Source of the DNA: Amycolatopsis solani
GTDB lineage: Bacteria > Actinomycetota > Actinomycetes > Mycobacteriales > Pseudonocardiaceae
Assembly (NCBI RefSeq): GCF_033441515.1
Contig: NZ_JAWQJT010000002.1
Span: 868,001-932,000 of the forward strand
Direction of reading: 5' to 3'
Length of the DNA: 64,000 bases
Shown here: piece after piece, positions 17,905-25,531 of the stretch
Layout: each line of letters begins with the position of its first letter
How positions within the stretch are numbered: the stretch's first letter is position 1
The notes under the pieces: generated by a model
What the model was told of the DNA's origin: nothing
Seen by the model: only the letters and a program-made list of their open reading frames with translations
The model's database searches: none
Position numbers and translations under genes: made by a program

Positions 17905-18845
17905 GCGCCGGGGAGGGCCTTGAGCAGCCGTTCGACGGAGTTGCCCAGGTTCCACCGCTCGGCGAGCTCGGCGACCCGCTCGGGGTCGGCCGGCGTCGCG
18001 GGCACGGTGTCGGGGCGGGACTGCTCGACCGGCGCGTCGACGGCGACCCGCACCACGGTGGGCGCGACCGCGAGGTAGTCGGCGGCGTCGGAAAGCCGTA
18101 GCCGGGTCTTGAGCGGGACGCGGGAGTCGCCGGCCGCGGACGCCGCGAGCAGCGCGTCGAGCGAGCCGAACTGCGTGATCAGCTTCGCCGCCGTTTTCTC
18201 GCCGATCCCGGCGACGCCCGGGAGCCCGTCGGAGGGGTCGCCGCGCATCACGGACATGTCCGCGTACGCGGGCCCGGCGGTCTCGCGGGGCAGGCTGTAG
18301 CGCTCGGCGATCTCGGCCGGCCCCAGCACCTCGGCCTTAGCCCAGCCCTTGCCGACGTAGATCACCGACGCCGGCGACGGCTCGGTCCGCACCAGCTGGA
18401 ACAGGTCGCGGTCCCCGGTGATCACCTCGACCGGGACGGCCTTCTCGCGCGTGGCGAGCGCGCCGATGACGTCGTCGGCCTCGTAGCCCGCCGCCTCCGC
18501 GGTCGCGAACCCGAACGCCTCGAGGAGGTCGAGGATGATCGGGACCTGCGGGGTGAGCGTGTCGGGCACCTCTTCGACGTCCGGGCCACTGCCGGTCTCC
18601 TCGGCGACCCGGTGGGCCTTGTAGCTGGGGAGGAGGTCGGTGCGGAACTTCGGCCGCCAGTCCGCGTCCAGGCAGCACACGAGCCGCGCGGGCCGCCGGT
18701 CGGTGAGGATCCGCGCGATCGTGTCGGCGAACCCGCGCACGGCGTTGACCTGCGTCCCGTCCGCGGCGCGCATCGAGTCGGGCAGGGCGAAGAACGAACG
18801 GAAGTACAGGCTCGCGGAGTCGAGCAGGGCAAGGGATCCGGTCAC
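17901..18845 (-). CDS. 5'-3' exonuclease (FEN/Pol I N-domain-like)
   Basis: A 314-residue protein homologous to the N-terminal nuclease domain of DNA polymerase I. Metal-binding acidic residues are visible in LLDSASLYFRSFFA, CCLDADWRPKFR, YEADDVIGALA, VITGDRDLFQLV and RGDPSDGLPGVAGIGEKTA, the last being the helix-hairpin-helix. It would remove RNA primers or flaps. Actinobacteria often carry this as a stand-alone gene besides polA. The GTG at 18845 is preferred to the upstream frame, which encodes low-complexity residues and crosses the palindromic repeats. Confidence 0.9.
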   Translation of the reverse strand: MTGSLALLDSASLYFRSFFALPDSMRAADGTQVNAVRGFADTIARILTDRRPARLVCCLDADWRPKFRTDLLPSYKAHRVAEETGSGPDVEEVPDTLTPQVPIILDLLEAFGFATAEAAGYEADDVIGALATREKAVPVEVITGDRDLFQLVRTEPSPASVIYVGKGWAKAEVLGPAEIAERYSLPRETAGPAYADMSVMRGDPSDGLPGVAGIGEKTAAKLITQFGSLDALLAASAAGDSRVPLKTRLRLSDAADYLAVAPTVVRVAVDAPVEQSRPDTVPATPADPERVAELAERWNLGNSVERLLKALPGA

Positions 18846-18964
18846 CCGCACAGCCTGCCACGCCCACCACCCACCCGGCGCGCACGACGCACCCCCGGGC
18901 CGGCTCCTGCGGCGGCTTCGCCCCCGGGCGCCGCCTCCCACACACCGAGCAGCTTGCCGAAGGC

Positions 18965-19023
18965 GAGGTCGCGAATGACTCATTCGGGACCTCCAAAGCC
19001 GCCAATGACTCATTCGCGACCTC
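18965..19023. repeat. Composite AATGACTCATT palindrome (two cores)
   Basis: The arms GAGGTCGCGAATGACTCATT (18965-18984) and AATGACTCATTCGCGACCTC (19004-19023) are reverse complements except at one central base, and each core is itself a near-palindrome. A smaller nested stem, 18965-18993, pairs 14-nt arms with one mismatch. The structure resembles REP/BIME-type intergenic elements. Confidence 0.7.
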
Positions 19024-19093
19024 GCACGAGCTGCGCACCCTGCCTGCCGGCGGTGAAGCGAGCCGGGGCCGGCGACTTTGCCGGAGCCCTGTC

Positions 19094-19130
19094 TTCGGAG
19101 GTCTTGAATGACTCATTCAAGACCTCCGAA
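19094..19130. repeat. AATGACTCATT palindrome, 18-bp perfect arms
   Basis: TTCGGAGGTCTTGAATGA and TCATTCAAGACCTCCGAA are exact reverse complements around a single C. The core AATGACTCATT is identical to the two copies at 18974 and 19004, but the flanking stem differs in sequence while keeping its pairing. This argues for a selected structure. Confidence 0.75.
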
Positions 19131-19231
19131 CACCCGGGGGAGGGGAGTGGCGGGGAGGCGCGTCACCCGGCCCGGCATGTCGTGGCCCCGGGCGGTCCGG
19201 GGACCCGGCCCGCCCGGCTAGGCTCGCCCTC

Positions 19232-20374
19232 ATGTCGCGCCGTTCCCTCCACACGCCAGCCCCCGACGCCGCCGCCCTTCGCGCTCGCCTCGACCGCGCC
19301 CGCACCGCCGCGGCCGCCGCCGGTACCGACGCCCTGCTGATCGCGCCCGGCTCCGACCTGCGGTACCTGCTCGGGCAGGCCGGTGGCTCGTTCGAGCGGC
19401 TGACCACCCTCGTCGTGCCCGCCGACGGCACCCCGGCGCTCGTCGTCCCGAAGCTGGAGGCGCCCGGGTACGCCGACGTGCCGACCGACGAGCTCGGCGT
19501 CGAGCTGCTCACCTGGGTGGACGGCGACGACCCGTACGAGCTGGTCGCGGACCGGCTCGGCAAGCCCGGCCGCGTCGCGGTCAGCGACTTCACCCCGGCG
19601 CTGCACGTGCTGGCGCTGCGGGCCGCGCTCGGCGAGGCCGAGCAGACGCTGGCCGGCCCGGTCGTGCGCGAGCTCCGGATGCGCAAGGACGCCGCCGAGA
19701 TCGCGTCGCTGCGGGAGGCGGGCGCGGCGATCGACCGCGTGCACGCCCGCGTCCACGAGTGGCTGCGGCCCGGCCGCACCGAGGCCGAGGTCGGCGCCGA
19801 CATCGCCGCGGCCATCGTCGAAGAGGGCCACGTCCAGGCCGACTTCGTGATCGTCGGCTCGGGCCCGAACGGCGCCAGCCCGCACCACGACGTCTCCGGC
19901 CGCGTCATCGAGAAGGGTGACGTCGTGGTCGTCGACATCGGCGGCCCGCTGCCCGCCGGCTACAACTCCGACTCCACCCGCACCTACGCCGTCGGCACGC
20001 CGCGCGATGCCGACGTGGCCGAGACCTACGCGGTGCTGCAGCGCGCCCAGGCCGCCGCGGTGGCCGCGGTCAAGCCGGGCGTCACCGCCGAGGCCGTCGA
20101 CGCCGCGGCGCGCGACGTCATCGCCGAGGCCGGGTTCGGCGAGTACTTCATCCACCGCACCGGCCACGGGATCGGCCTGGACGTGCACGAGGAGCCGTAC
20201 ATCATCGCCGGCAACGCGCTGCCGCTGGAGCCGGGCATGGCCTTCAGCGTCGAGCCGGGCATCTACCAGCCGAACCGCTGGGGCGCCCGGATCGAGGACA
20301 TCGTGATCGTCACGGACACCGGCGTCGAGTCCGTCAACAACCAGCCGCACGAGCTCGTCGTGCTGGACGCATGA
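19232..20374 (+). CDS. M24-family metallopeptidase (Xaa-Pro aminopeptidase-like)
   Basis: A 380-residue cytosolic peptidase. The N-terminal creatinase-like domain (1-150) is followed by the pita-bread catalytic domain with all five metal ligands in context: D in VVVDIGGP, D in NSDSTRTY, H in HRTGHGIGLDVHEEP, E in SVEPGIY and E in ARIEDIV. It would remove N-terminal residues next to proline. It overlaps the Lrp-type regulator by 4 nt (ATGA), so the two form an operon; the regulator may respond to amino acids released by this enzyme. Confidence 0.92.
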   Translation: MSRRSLHTPAPDAAALRARLDRARTAAAAAGTDALLIAPGSDLRYLLGQAGGSFERLTTLVVPADGTPALVVPKLEAPGYADVPTDELGVELLTWVDGDDPYELVADRLGKPGRVAVSDFTPALHVLALRAALGEAEQTLAGPVVRELRMRKDAAEIASLREAGAAIDRVHARVHEWLRPGRTEAEVGADIAAAIVEEGHVQADFVIVGSGPNGASPHHDVSGRVIEKGDVVVVDIGGPLPAGYNSDSTRTYAVGTPRDADVAETYAVLQRAQAAAVAAVKPGVTAEAVDAAARDVIAEAGFGEYFIHRTGHGIGLDVHEEPYIIAGNALPLEPGMAFSVEPGIYQPNRWGARIEDIVIVTDTGVESVNNQPHELVVLDA

Positions 20375-20826
20375 CGCCCGGCGGCCTGGAGCCGCTGGAC
20401 CAGGCGATCGTCCAAGAGCTCGCGGCCGACGGGCGGCGCAGCTTCACCGACCTCGCCGAGCGGGTCGGGCTGTCGGTGTCGGCGGTGCACCAGCGGGTGC
20501 GCCGCCTCGAGCAGCGCGGGGTCATCCTCGGCTACACCGCGCGGCTGGACGGCGAGCAGATCGGCCTGCCGCTGACGGCGCTGATCTCGCTCACGCCGAA
20601 CGACCCGGCGGCGCCGGACGACTACCCGCAGCGCATCCAGCACATCAAGGAGATCGAGTCCTGCTACTCGGTGGCCGGCGACGAGTCCTACATCCTGCTG
20701 GTGCGCGTGCCGTCGCCGTTGGGGCTGGAGGATCTCCTGCGCCGGATCCGCGAGTCCGCGAAGGTGTCGACCCGCACGACGGTGGTGCTCTCTACGCCGT
20801 TCGAGGGACGTTCGCCGACGTTCTGA
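20371..20826 (+). CDS. Lrp/AsnC-family transcriptional regulator
   Basis: A 151-residue regulator with an N-terminal HTH (DQAIVQELAADGRRSFTDLAERVGLSVSAVHQRVRRL) and a C-terminal RAM ligand-binding domain that begins at GYTARLDGEQIGLPLTALI and includes CYSVAGDESYILLVRV. Such proteins oligomerise and respond to amino acids. It is coupled to the M24 peptidase by a 4-nt overlap. A GC hairpin follows the stop codon. Confidence 0.92.
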   Translation: MTPGGLEPLDQAIVQELAADGRRSFTDLAERVGLSVSAVHQRVRRLEQRGVILGYTARLDGEQIGLPLTALISLTPNDPAAPDDYPQRIQHIKEIESCYSVAGDESYILLVRVPSPLGLEDLLRRIRESAKVSTRTTVVLSTPFEGRSPTF

Positions 20827-20828
20827 CG

Positions 20829-20844
20829 CCGGGCTCCTGCCCGG
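20829..20844. terminator. Short GC hairpin after the Lrp-type gene
   Basis: CCGGGC-TCCT-GCCCGG is a perfect 6-bp stem with a 4-nt loop, 2 nt after the stop codon. It is a plausible weak terminator separating the regulator from the toxin-antitoxin pair. Confidence 0.45.
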
Positions 20845-20872
20845 TGACCGGAGCACTGGTACGGTAAAAGGT

Positions 20873-21097
20873 ATGGCAACACGTAAGGTCACTCTTTCGC
20901 TGGACAGCGGCGCGCTGGAATTCGCCGAACGAGCCGCGAAAGCCCACGGAATCTCGGTCTCGTCCTGGCTGTCGAAGGCGGCCAGGCGCGAGGCGGTTCG
21001 CACGGGGTACACCCCGCGGAAGCCGGAGCCGGCCCTCGCGGAATCGGACGAGGCCGAGCGCAGCGCGGCGGAAAAGGATCTGCGTGCGCAGGGGTGA
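20873..21097 (+). CDS. Putative antitoxin of a MazEF/type II pair
   Basis: A 74-residue protein beginning MATRKVTLSLDSGALEFAER, a beta-strand/helix start resembling ribbon-helix-helix antitoxins. The helix AAKAHGISVSSWLSKAARREA follows, then a disordered acidic C-terminus. It overlaps the downstream toxin frame by 14 nt. Such antitoxins bind the toxin with the disordered tail and their own promoter with the N-terminal fold. The sequence GGTACGGTAAAAGGTA lies directly before the start, so the transcript may be leaderless. Confidence 0.75.
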   Translation: MATRKVTLSLDSGALEFAERAAKAHGISVSSWLSKAARREAVRTGYTPRKPEPALAESDEAERSAAEKDLRAQG

Positions 21098-21383
21098 AGT
21101 CTGGACGTACCACCCCCCGACCGAACCGGCCCGGCAGCGCACGGTCGTGCTGCTGTCCTCGGACGGGGTGAACGAATCCGAGCGGCCCTGGCTGCTCGGC
21201 ACCGAGCTGCTGGAGCGCGACCCGCAGGACATCCTCGGCGTCGCGATCGACGCGCGCTACTGGGTGTCGACGCTGAACCTGACCCGGCTCTACCGGCCCT
21301 GGTTCGACGAGCGGATCGCCGAGATCGACCTGGAAGTCCAGGAGCGCATCGACATCGCCCTCCGCGCGGCGCTCGATCTTTAA
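21084..21383 (+). CDS. MazF/PemK-like toxin
   Basis: A 99-residue protein beginning MRRGEVWTYHPP, the typical RGEVW/D start of MazF/PemK endoribonucleases, followed by the TVVLLSSDGVNE strand region. The usual T.GLP core of well-studied MazF proteins is not evident, so cleavage specificity or activity may differ. The GTG start lies inside the antitoxin gene. It is probably an mRNA interferase held inactive by the upstream protein. Confidence 0.7.
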   Translation: MRRGEVWTYHPPTEPARQRTVVLLSSDGVNESERPWLLGTELLERDPQDILGVAIDARYWVSTLNLTRLYRPWFDERIAEIDLEVQERIDIALRAALDL

Positions 21384-21401
21384 GTGTATAACGTCATATA
21401 C
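21384..21401. repeat. 18-bp near-palindromic motif, copy 2 of 2
   Basis: GTGTATAACGTCATATAC begins directly after the toxin stop codon and matches 16 of 18 bases of the motif at 11580-11597. Here it lies between two convergent genes, so it is unlikely to be a simple promoter operator. Confidence 0.4.
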
Positions 21402-21465
21402 GGCCTGGCGGGCTGAAAAACAGTCGTGGTACGGATAAGAACTCCGCTACAGACCGGGGTGGGCC

Positions 21466-22545
21466 TCAGCGGGCCACGACCTCCGGGGCCGAGTGCAGCT
21501 TCCCGTCGGCGCCCGCGAGGCAGGAGGCGTTCCCTTCGCGGGCCGCGATGAACTCCGTGACGCAGTTGGCGATCGCGGTGTGCCCGGCGGCGTTGGGGTG
21601 GAACGACTCCTGCAGGGCGTGCCCGGCTCGCTCGGCCCGGCCGAGGTCGGCGAGCTGCAGGGTGAGGCGGGTGAACCACTCGGTCGCGGGGTTGGCGCCG
21701 CCGCTGCAGGCTTCGTGCTGGGCGCCGGCTTTGGCGAGGTCCAGGAACCGGGCGCCGGTGCGCTGCGCGGCTGTTTTCAGGCCGGAGGACAGGACGCCGA
21801 TGCCGGTCTGGGAGATCCAGCGGAGGTCTTCGACGCGGAACGGGCAGCCGTTGAGGGAGCGCAGGTCTTCGGGCAGGTCCGGGCCGATGGGTGCGGCGTA
21901 GGACTGCAGGACGAGCTGGTAGTCGGCGGGGACGTAGCCGGCTTGGGCCAGTACTTTCTTGACGTCGGAGACGGCGGTCGCGACCTTGGGCACCATGGCG
22001 TCCACTTTGGACTGCCAGCTCTGCTTGAGTGCTTCGCTGCACGCCGGGCCGCCGGGGTTGAACCAGGCTTTGAAGCATTCGGTGACCTGGTTGGAGAACT
22101 GGGGTTCGTCGTTCGCGCCGACGGCGATGACGACGGCGGCGACGCGGTGGTCCTTGACGAGGGTGGCGAGCTGCTGGGCTTGGGAGCCTTCGGTCCACTG
22201 CTTGACGTCGCCGAGGGCGACTTGCCCGGCGGGGGCGCCGGAGCAGCCGAGGTTGACGTGGGCGGTGATGCCGGGGATGGCGATCTTTTCGACGAAGGCG
22301 TTGGGGGAGCGGTGGCACCAGTTGCCGCCTTGGCCGTTGGTGGTGGCGGTGTACTGGCCGGCGCCTTCGCCGGAGACGGTGCTGTCCCCCATGGCGACGA
22401 CGGTGAGCGGGCCGGTGCCGGGTGGTCCTTGGCGGGGCTGGGGTTGCCCGTTCTTGCTTTCGGAGCCGAAGAAGACGAAGGAGCCGACCAGGAGGGCCAC
22501 GCTGACGAGGACCAGTGCCCCCCAGTACCACCGAAGACGTCGCAT
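21466..22545 (-). CDS. Secreted or anchored SGNH/GDSL hydrolase
   Basis: A 359-residue lipase/esterase-like protein. Residues 6-27 (WYWGALVLVSVALLVGSFVFFG) form a signal anchor or uncleaved signal peptide. The four SGNH blocks are present: GDSTVSGEG (nucleophile serine), G in LGCSGAPAG, N in VIAVGANDEPQF, and the catalytic D/H region ESFHPNAAGH. Six or more cysteines suggest disulfides outside the membrane. It probably deacylates an extracellular lipid or polysaccharide ester. It is convergent with the toxin-antitoxin pair. Confidence 0.85.
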   Translation of the reverse strand: MRRLRWYWGALVLVSVALLVGSFVFFGSESKNGQPQPRQGPPGTGPLTVVAMGDSTVSGEGAGQYTATTNGQGGNWCHRSPNAFVEKIAIPGITAHVNLGCSGAPAGQVALGDVKQWTEGSQAQQLATLVKDHRVAAVVIAVGANDEPQFSNQVTECFKAWFNPGGPACSEALKQSWQSKVDAMVPKVATAVSDVKKVLAQAGYVPADYQLVLQSYAAPIGPDLPEDLRSLNGCPFRVEDLRWISQTGIGVLSSGLKTAAQRTGARFLDLAKAGAQHEACSGGANPATEWFTRLTLQLADLGRAERAGHALQESFHPNAAGHTAIANCVTEFIAAREGNASCLAGADGKLHSAPEVVAR

Positions 22546-22596
22546 CGGCGTCGATTCTACGGTTCGGGCGCCGGGCTCCGGTGAAGTGGATCAGGG

Positions 22597-23499
22597 CTAG
22601 CCGGCTTCGGTGAGGTCGGTGGTCGCGGCGAGTTCGAGGGCGACGTCGGTGATGGTGCGGATGGCGGGGTTGTCGTTGCCGGGTGACCAGACGAGCTCGG
22701 TGCGGGCGAGGTCGCCGTCCAGGGGGATGAAGGTGACGCCGGTGCGGCGGAGGCTGTGTGAGGAGCGGGTGAGGCGGGTGACGCCCACGCCGGCGGCGAC
22801 GAGTCCGAGGAGGCCTTGGACGGTGGTGGCGTGCTGGACGACGTGCGGGGTGAAGCCGGCGGCGGCGAAGTCGGTGTCGTAGGCGCGGTGCCAGGGTTCC
22901 CAGCTCGTTCGTGGGGTGAGGACCCACGGTTCGGTGGCGAGGCCGGCGAGCTTCAGGGTGGGGTGTTGGGCGAGGGGGTGGCCGGTGGGCAGGACGGCGC
23001 AGACCTCTTCGGTGAGCAGTGTGCGTGAGGTGAGGTCGTCGACCAGGGGTGGGCGGGTGAAGGCGAGGTCGAAGCGGCCGGTGCGGAGGCCTTCGACGAG
23101 TTCGGCGATGGGGGCTTCGGCGGTCGTCACGGCGAGGCCGGGGAAGCGTTCGCGGACGGCGCGGACGATCGGGGGCAGCAGGTAGTTCGCGGTGGTGGTG
23201 AGGAAGGCGAGGCGGGCGGTGCCGATTTCGCCGCGGACGGCGCGGCCGAGGGTGGCGACGGCTTCGTCGGCGCGGGTGAGTACCGCGCGGGCTTCGGGGA
23301 GGAACAGTTCGCCGACGGCGGTGAGGCGGGTGCCGCGGGCGTCGCGGTCGAAGAGGCGGGCGCCGAGGGTGCGTTCGAGGACGGTGATCTGCTGGGAGAG
23401 CGATTGCTGGGCGATGTGGAGGCGGGTGGCGGCGCGGGTGAAGCTGGTTTCGTCGGCGACGGCGACGAAGTAGCGCAGCTGCCGCAGCTCGGGGGTCAC
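22597..23499 (-). CDS. LysR-family transcriptional regulator
   Basis: A 300-residue regulator. The N-terminal HTH (LRQLRYFVAVADETSFTRAATRLHIAQQSLSQQITVLE) is followed by a periplasmic-binding-like effector domain (about 90-290). The GTG at 23499 is selected because it directly opens the LysR HTH; the frame upstream (to 23865) lies antisense to the SDR gene and has no homology. It is divergent from an SDR gene with a 97-nt promoter region, so the SDR is the probable target. Confidence 0.92.
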   Translation of the reverse strand: MTPELRQLRYFVAVADETSFTRAATRLHIAQQSLSQQITVLERTLGARLFDRDARGTRLTAVGELFLPEARAVLTRADEAVATLGRAVRGEIGTARLAFLTTTANYLLPPIVRAVRERFPGLAVTTAEAPIAELVEGLRTGRFDLAFTRPPLVDDLTSRTLLTEEVCAVLPTGHPLAQHPTLKLAGLATEPWVLTPRTSWEPWHRAYDTDFAAAGFTPHVVQHATTVQGLLGLVAAGVGVTRLTRSSHSLRRTGVTFIPLDGDLARTELVWSPGNDNPAIRTITDVALELAATTDLTEAG

Positions 23500-23596
23500 A
23501 GGCTCTGACTGTAGCCGTGGCAGGACACCGGTGTTGGCGTCCCGGTGGTGATCGTCCGCAGGATGGGGGGAGGAAAACCACTGGGAGGACGGGAAG

Positions 23597-24436
23597 ATGA
23601 CGAACACCGACGGCCGTGTCTGGCTGATCACCGGGTGCTCGGCCGGGTTCGGGCGGGAGATCGCGCTGGCCGCGCTGGCGGCGGGTGACCGCGTGGTGGC
23701 GACGGCGCGCCGGCCGGAGACGTTGGCGGACTTGGCGGCGCGTGGCGGTGAGCGGGTGCGGACGGCGGCGCTGGACGTGACCGACGAGGGGCAGATCGAC
23801 GCGGCGGTGAAGACGGCGCTGGCGGCGTTCGGCCGGATCGACATCGTGGTGAACAACGCGGGCAACGGCTCGGTCGGCGCGGTCGAGGAGCTGACGATGG
23901 CGGAGTTGCGCGGGTTGCTGGACGTGATGTTCTTCGGCGCGGTGGCGGTGACGAAGGCGGTGCTGCCGCACCTGCGGGCGCAGGGTGGCGGGACGGTCGT
24001 GCAGATCAGTTCGATGGGCGGACAGCTTTCGATGCCGGGCTTCGGTGCTTACTGCGCGGCGAAGTACGCGCTGGAGGGCCTTTCGGGGGCGCTGGCGGCG
24101 GAGGTGGCGCCGTTCGGGGTGCGGGTGCTGATCGTGGAGCCGGGTGCGTTCCGGACCGAGTTCGGTGGTGGTCGCATGCACCGCTCCCGCACGATCGACG
24201 CGTACGCGGTGTCGACGTCGGGCACGCGGGAGGCGGTGGACGCGATGGACGGGAGTCAGCCGGGTGACCCGGCGAAGGCCGCGGCGGCGATCGTGCGGGC
24301 GGTCGGGAGTGCCGGCGCGCCGCTCCACCTGGCGCTGGGGGCGGACGCGGTGGAGGCGATCCGGGCGCAGCACGAGGCGCTGGCGGCGGACCTGGCGTCG
24401 TGGGAGGACGTCAGCCGGGCGACGGCGCTGGGTTAG
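23597..24436 (+). CDS. SDR-family oxidoreductase
   Basis: A 279-residue classical short-chain dehydrogenase: cofactor loop ITGCSAGFGREIA, LDVTD, NNAGNGSVG, catalytic S in QISSMGG and YCAAK. The region LSGALAAEVAPFGVRVLIVEPGAFRTEF is typical of members acting on ketones or hydroxyl groups of small metabolites. It has AGGACGGGAAG before the ATG. It is probably controlled by the divergent LysR protein and convergent with the VOC gene (4-nt overlap). Confidence 0.9.
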   Translation: MTNTDGRVWLITGCSAGFGREIALAALAAGDRVVATARRPETLADLAARGGERVRTAALDVTDEGQIDAAVKTALAAFGRIDIVVNNAGNGSVGAVEELTMAELRGLLDVMFFGAVAVTKAVLPHLRAQGGGTVVQISSMGGQLSMPGFGAYCAAKYALEGLSGALAAEVAPFGVRVLIVEPGAFRTEFGGGRMHRSRTIDAYAVSTSGTREAVDAMDGSQPGDPAKAAAAIVRAVGSAGAPLHLALGADAVEAIRAQHEALAADLASWEDVSRATALG

Positions 24437-24777
24437 TCCTGCAGGAGGCCGAGGACGTTGCCGTCGGGGTCGGTGAAGGTCGCGACGAGGCGGCCGTTGC
24501 CGACGTCCTTGGGTTCGTCCTTGACCTTCGCGCCGGCGGCGGTGACTTCGGCGAGTTTCGCCGCGAGGTCGTCGACGTGCCAGTAGGTCACCGGGCCGGT
24601 CATGCCCTGCTGTGCGCCGTGGGGGACGAGGCCGATGTGCTGGCCTTCGGTGTCGTAGCCGACGTAGTAGGGCGCGTCGGCTTGGGGTTCGGTGCCGAGC
24701 AGGGCGGTGTAGACGGCCTTGGCCGCGGCCAGGTCGGTGACGGGGTGCAGGACGGTTTTGATCCCCTGGGTGGTCAT
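24433..24777 (-). CDS. VOC-family (glyoxalase-like) protein
   Basis: A 114-residue protein made of the paired beta-alpha-beta-beta-beta modules of the vicinal-oxygen-chelate fold: KTVLHPVTDLAAAKAVYTALLG, WHVDDLAAKLAEVTAAGAKV and FTDPDGNVLGLLQD. Metal ligands are plausible at H12 and E/Q positions but cannot be assigned with certainty. Members include glyoxalases, dioxygenases and antibiotic-binding proteins. No partner gene indicates which applies here. Confidence 0.85.
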   Translation of the reverse strand: MTTQGIKTVLHPVTDLAAAKAVYTALLGTEPQADAPYYVGYDTEGQHIGLVPHGAQQGMTGPVTYWHVDDLAAKLAEVTAAGAKVKDEPKDVGNGRLVATFTDPDGNVLGLLQD

Positions 24778-24862
24778 CGTGGTGCTCCTGGTGTCGTGGG
24801 CTGCGGTACGCCTGCGACGTTATTCGCGGCCCGTCGGCCGGGGCTTCTCGATTCCTGATCGA

Positions 24863-25531
24863 TCAGTCGAGCAGTGCGGTGAGCACGCCGTCGAGGAGGC
24901 GGACGCGGCGGTCGGCGATGCGGTGGACTTCGTCGTCGTGGGTGGCGACGATGACGGCGGCTCCCTCGGTGGCGCAGCGGCGGAGCAGGCGCAGGACGCG
25001 GGGGGTGGAGCCGGCGTCGAGGTGGGCGGTGGGTTCGTCGGTGAGCAGGACGCGGGGGCGTCCGGCGACGGCGCGGGCCAGTGCGACTCGTTGCTGCTGG
25101 CCGAAGGAGACCTCGAGGGGGTAGCGGTCGCCGAGGTCGCCGATGCCGAGTTCGTCGAGGAGTCCGGTGACGCGGGTGTGGATGTCGGCGGCGGCGGGGC
25201 GGGGGATGTCGGAGCGCAGTCGGAGGGGGAGGGCGACGTTTTCGGCGATGGTGAGTTCGTTGGCGAGGCCGAGGGCTTGGGGTAGCACGGCGCAGGTGTG
25301 CCACGGGGGTGCGCCGGTGATGGGGACGCCGTCGAGGAGGACGCAGCCGGAGTCGGGGGCGTCGAATCCGCAGAGCAGGGCCAGCAGTGCGCTTTTGCCG
25401 GAGCCGGAGCGGCCGGAGACGGTGACGAGTTCGCCGGCGCCGACGCGCAGTTCGAGGCCGCGCAGGACTTCGATGTCGCCGCTGGGGTGGGTGAAGCTGC
25501 GGCGCAGGTCCTTGGCTTCGACGAGGGTCAT
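24863..25531 (-). CDS. ABC transporter ATP-binding protein (LolD/MacB-type), 1
   Basis: A 222-residue ATPase: Walker A VSGRSGSGKSALLALL, Q-loop, signature VSFGQQQRVALARA (a variant of LSGGQ), Walker B RVLLTDEPTAHLD and switch histidine in VATHDDEV. It overlaps the second ATPase gene by 4 nt and belongs to the three-gene exporter operon reading leftward from 28.8 kb. It probably forms a heterodimer with the second ATPase. Confidence 0.9.
   Translation of the reverse strand: MTLVEAKDLRRSFTHPSGDIEVLRGLELRVGAGELVTVSGRSGSGKSALLALLCGFDAPDSGCVLLDGVPITGAPPWHTCAVLPQALGLANELTIAENVALPLRLRSDIPRPAAADIHTRVTGLLDELGIGDLGDRYPLEVSFGQQQRVALARAVAGRPRVLLTDEPTAHLDAGSTPRVLRLLRRCATEGAAVIVATHDDEVHRIADRRVRLLDGVLTALLD

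Larger units (their letters stand above)
18846..19231. other. 386-bp intergenic region with palindromic repeats
   Basis: This is the only gap over 300 bp in the window. It separates the divergent exonuclease and M24-peptidase genes. It holds three copies of the AATGACTCATT core (listed separately) and the peptidase promoter. I see no coding potential supported by a ribosome site. Confidence 0.6.

Noticed and set aside
18974..19117. TGACTCA inside the palindromes as a GCN4/AP-1-like binding site
   Set aside because: The match is to a eukaryotic factor; in a bacterium it has no meaning beyond the palindrome itself.
21380..24373. A 997-codon minus-strand frame spanning several genes
   Set aside because: It crosses three well-supported genes on both strands and encodes only Arg/Pro/His-rich sequence.
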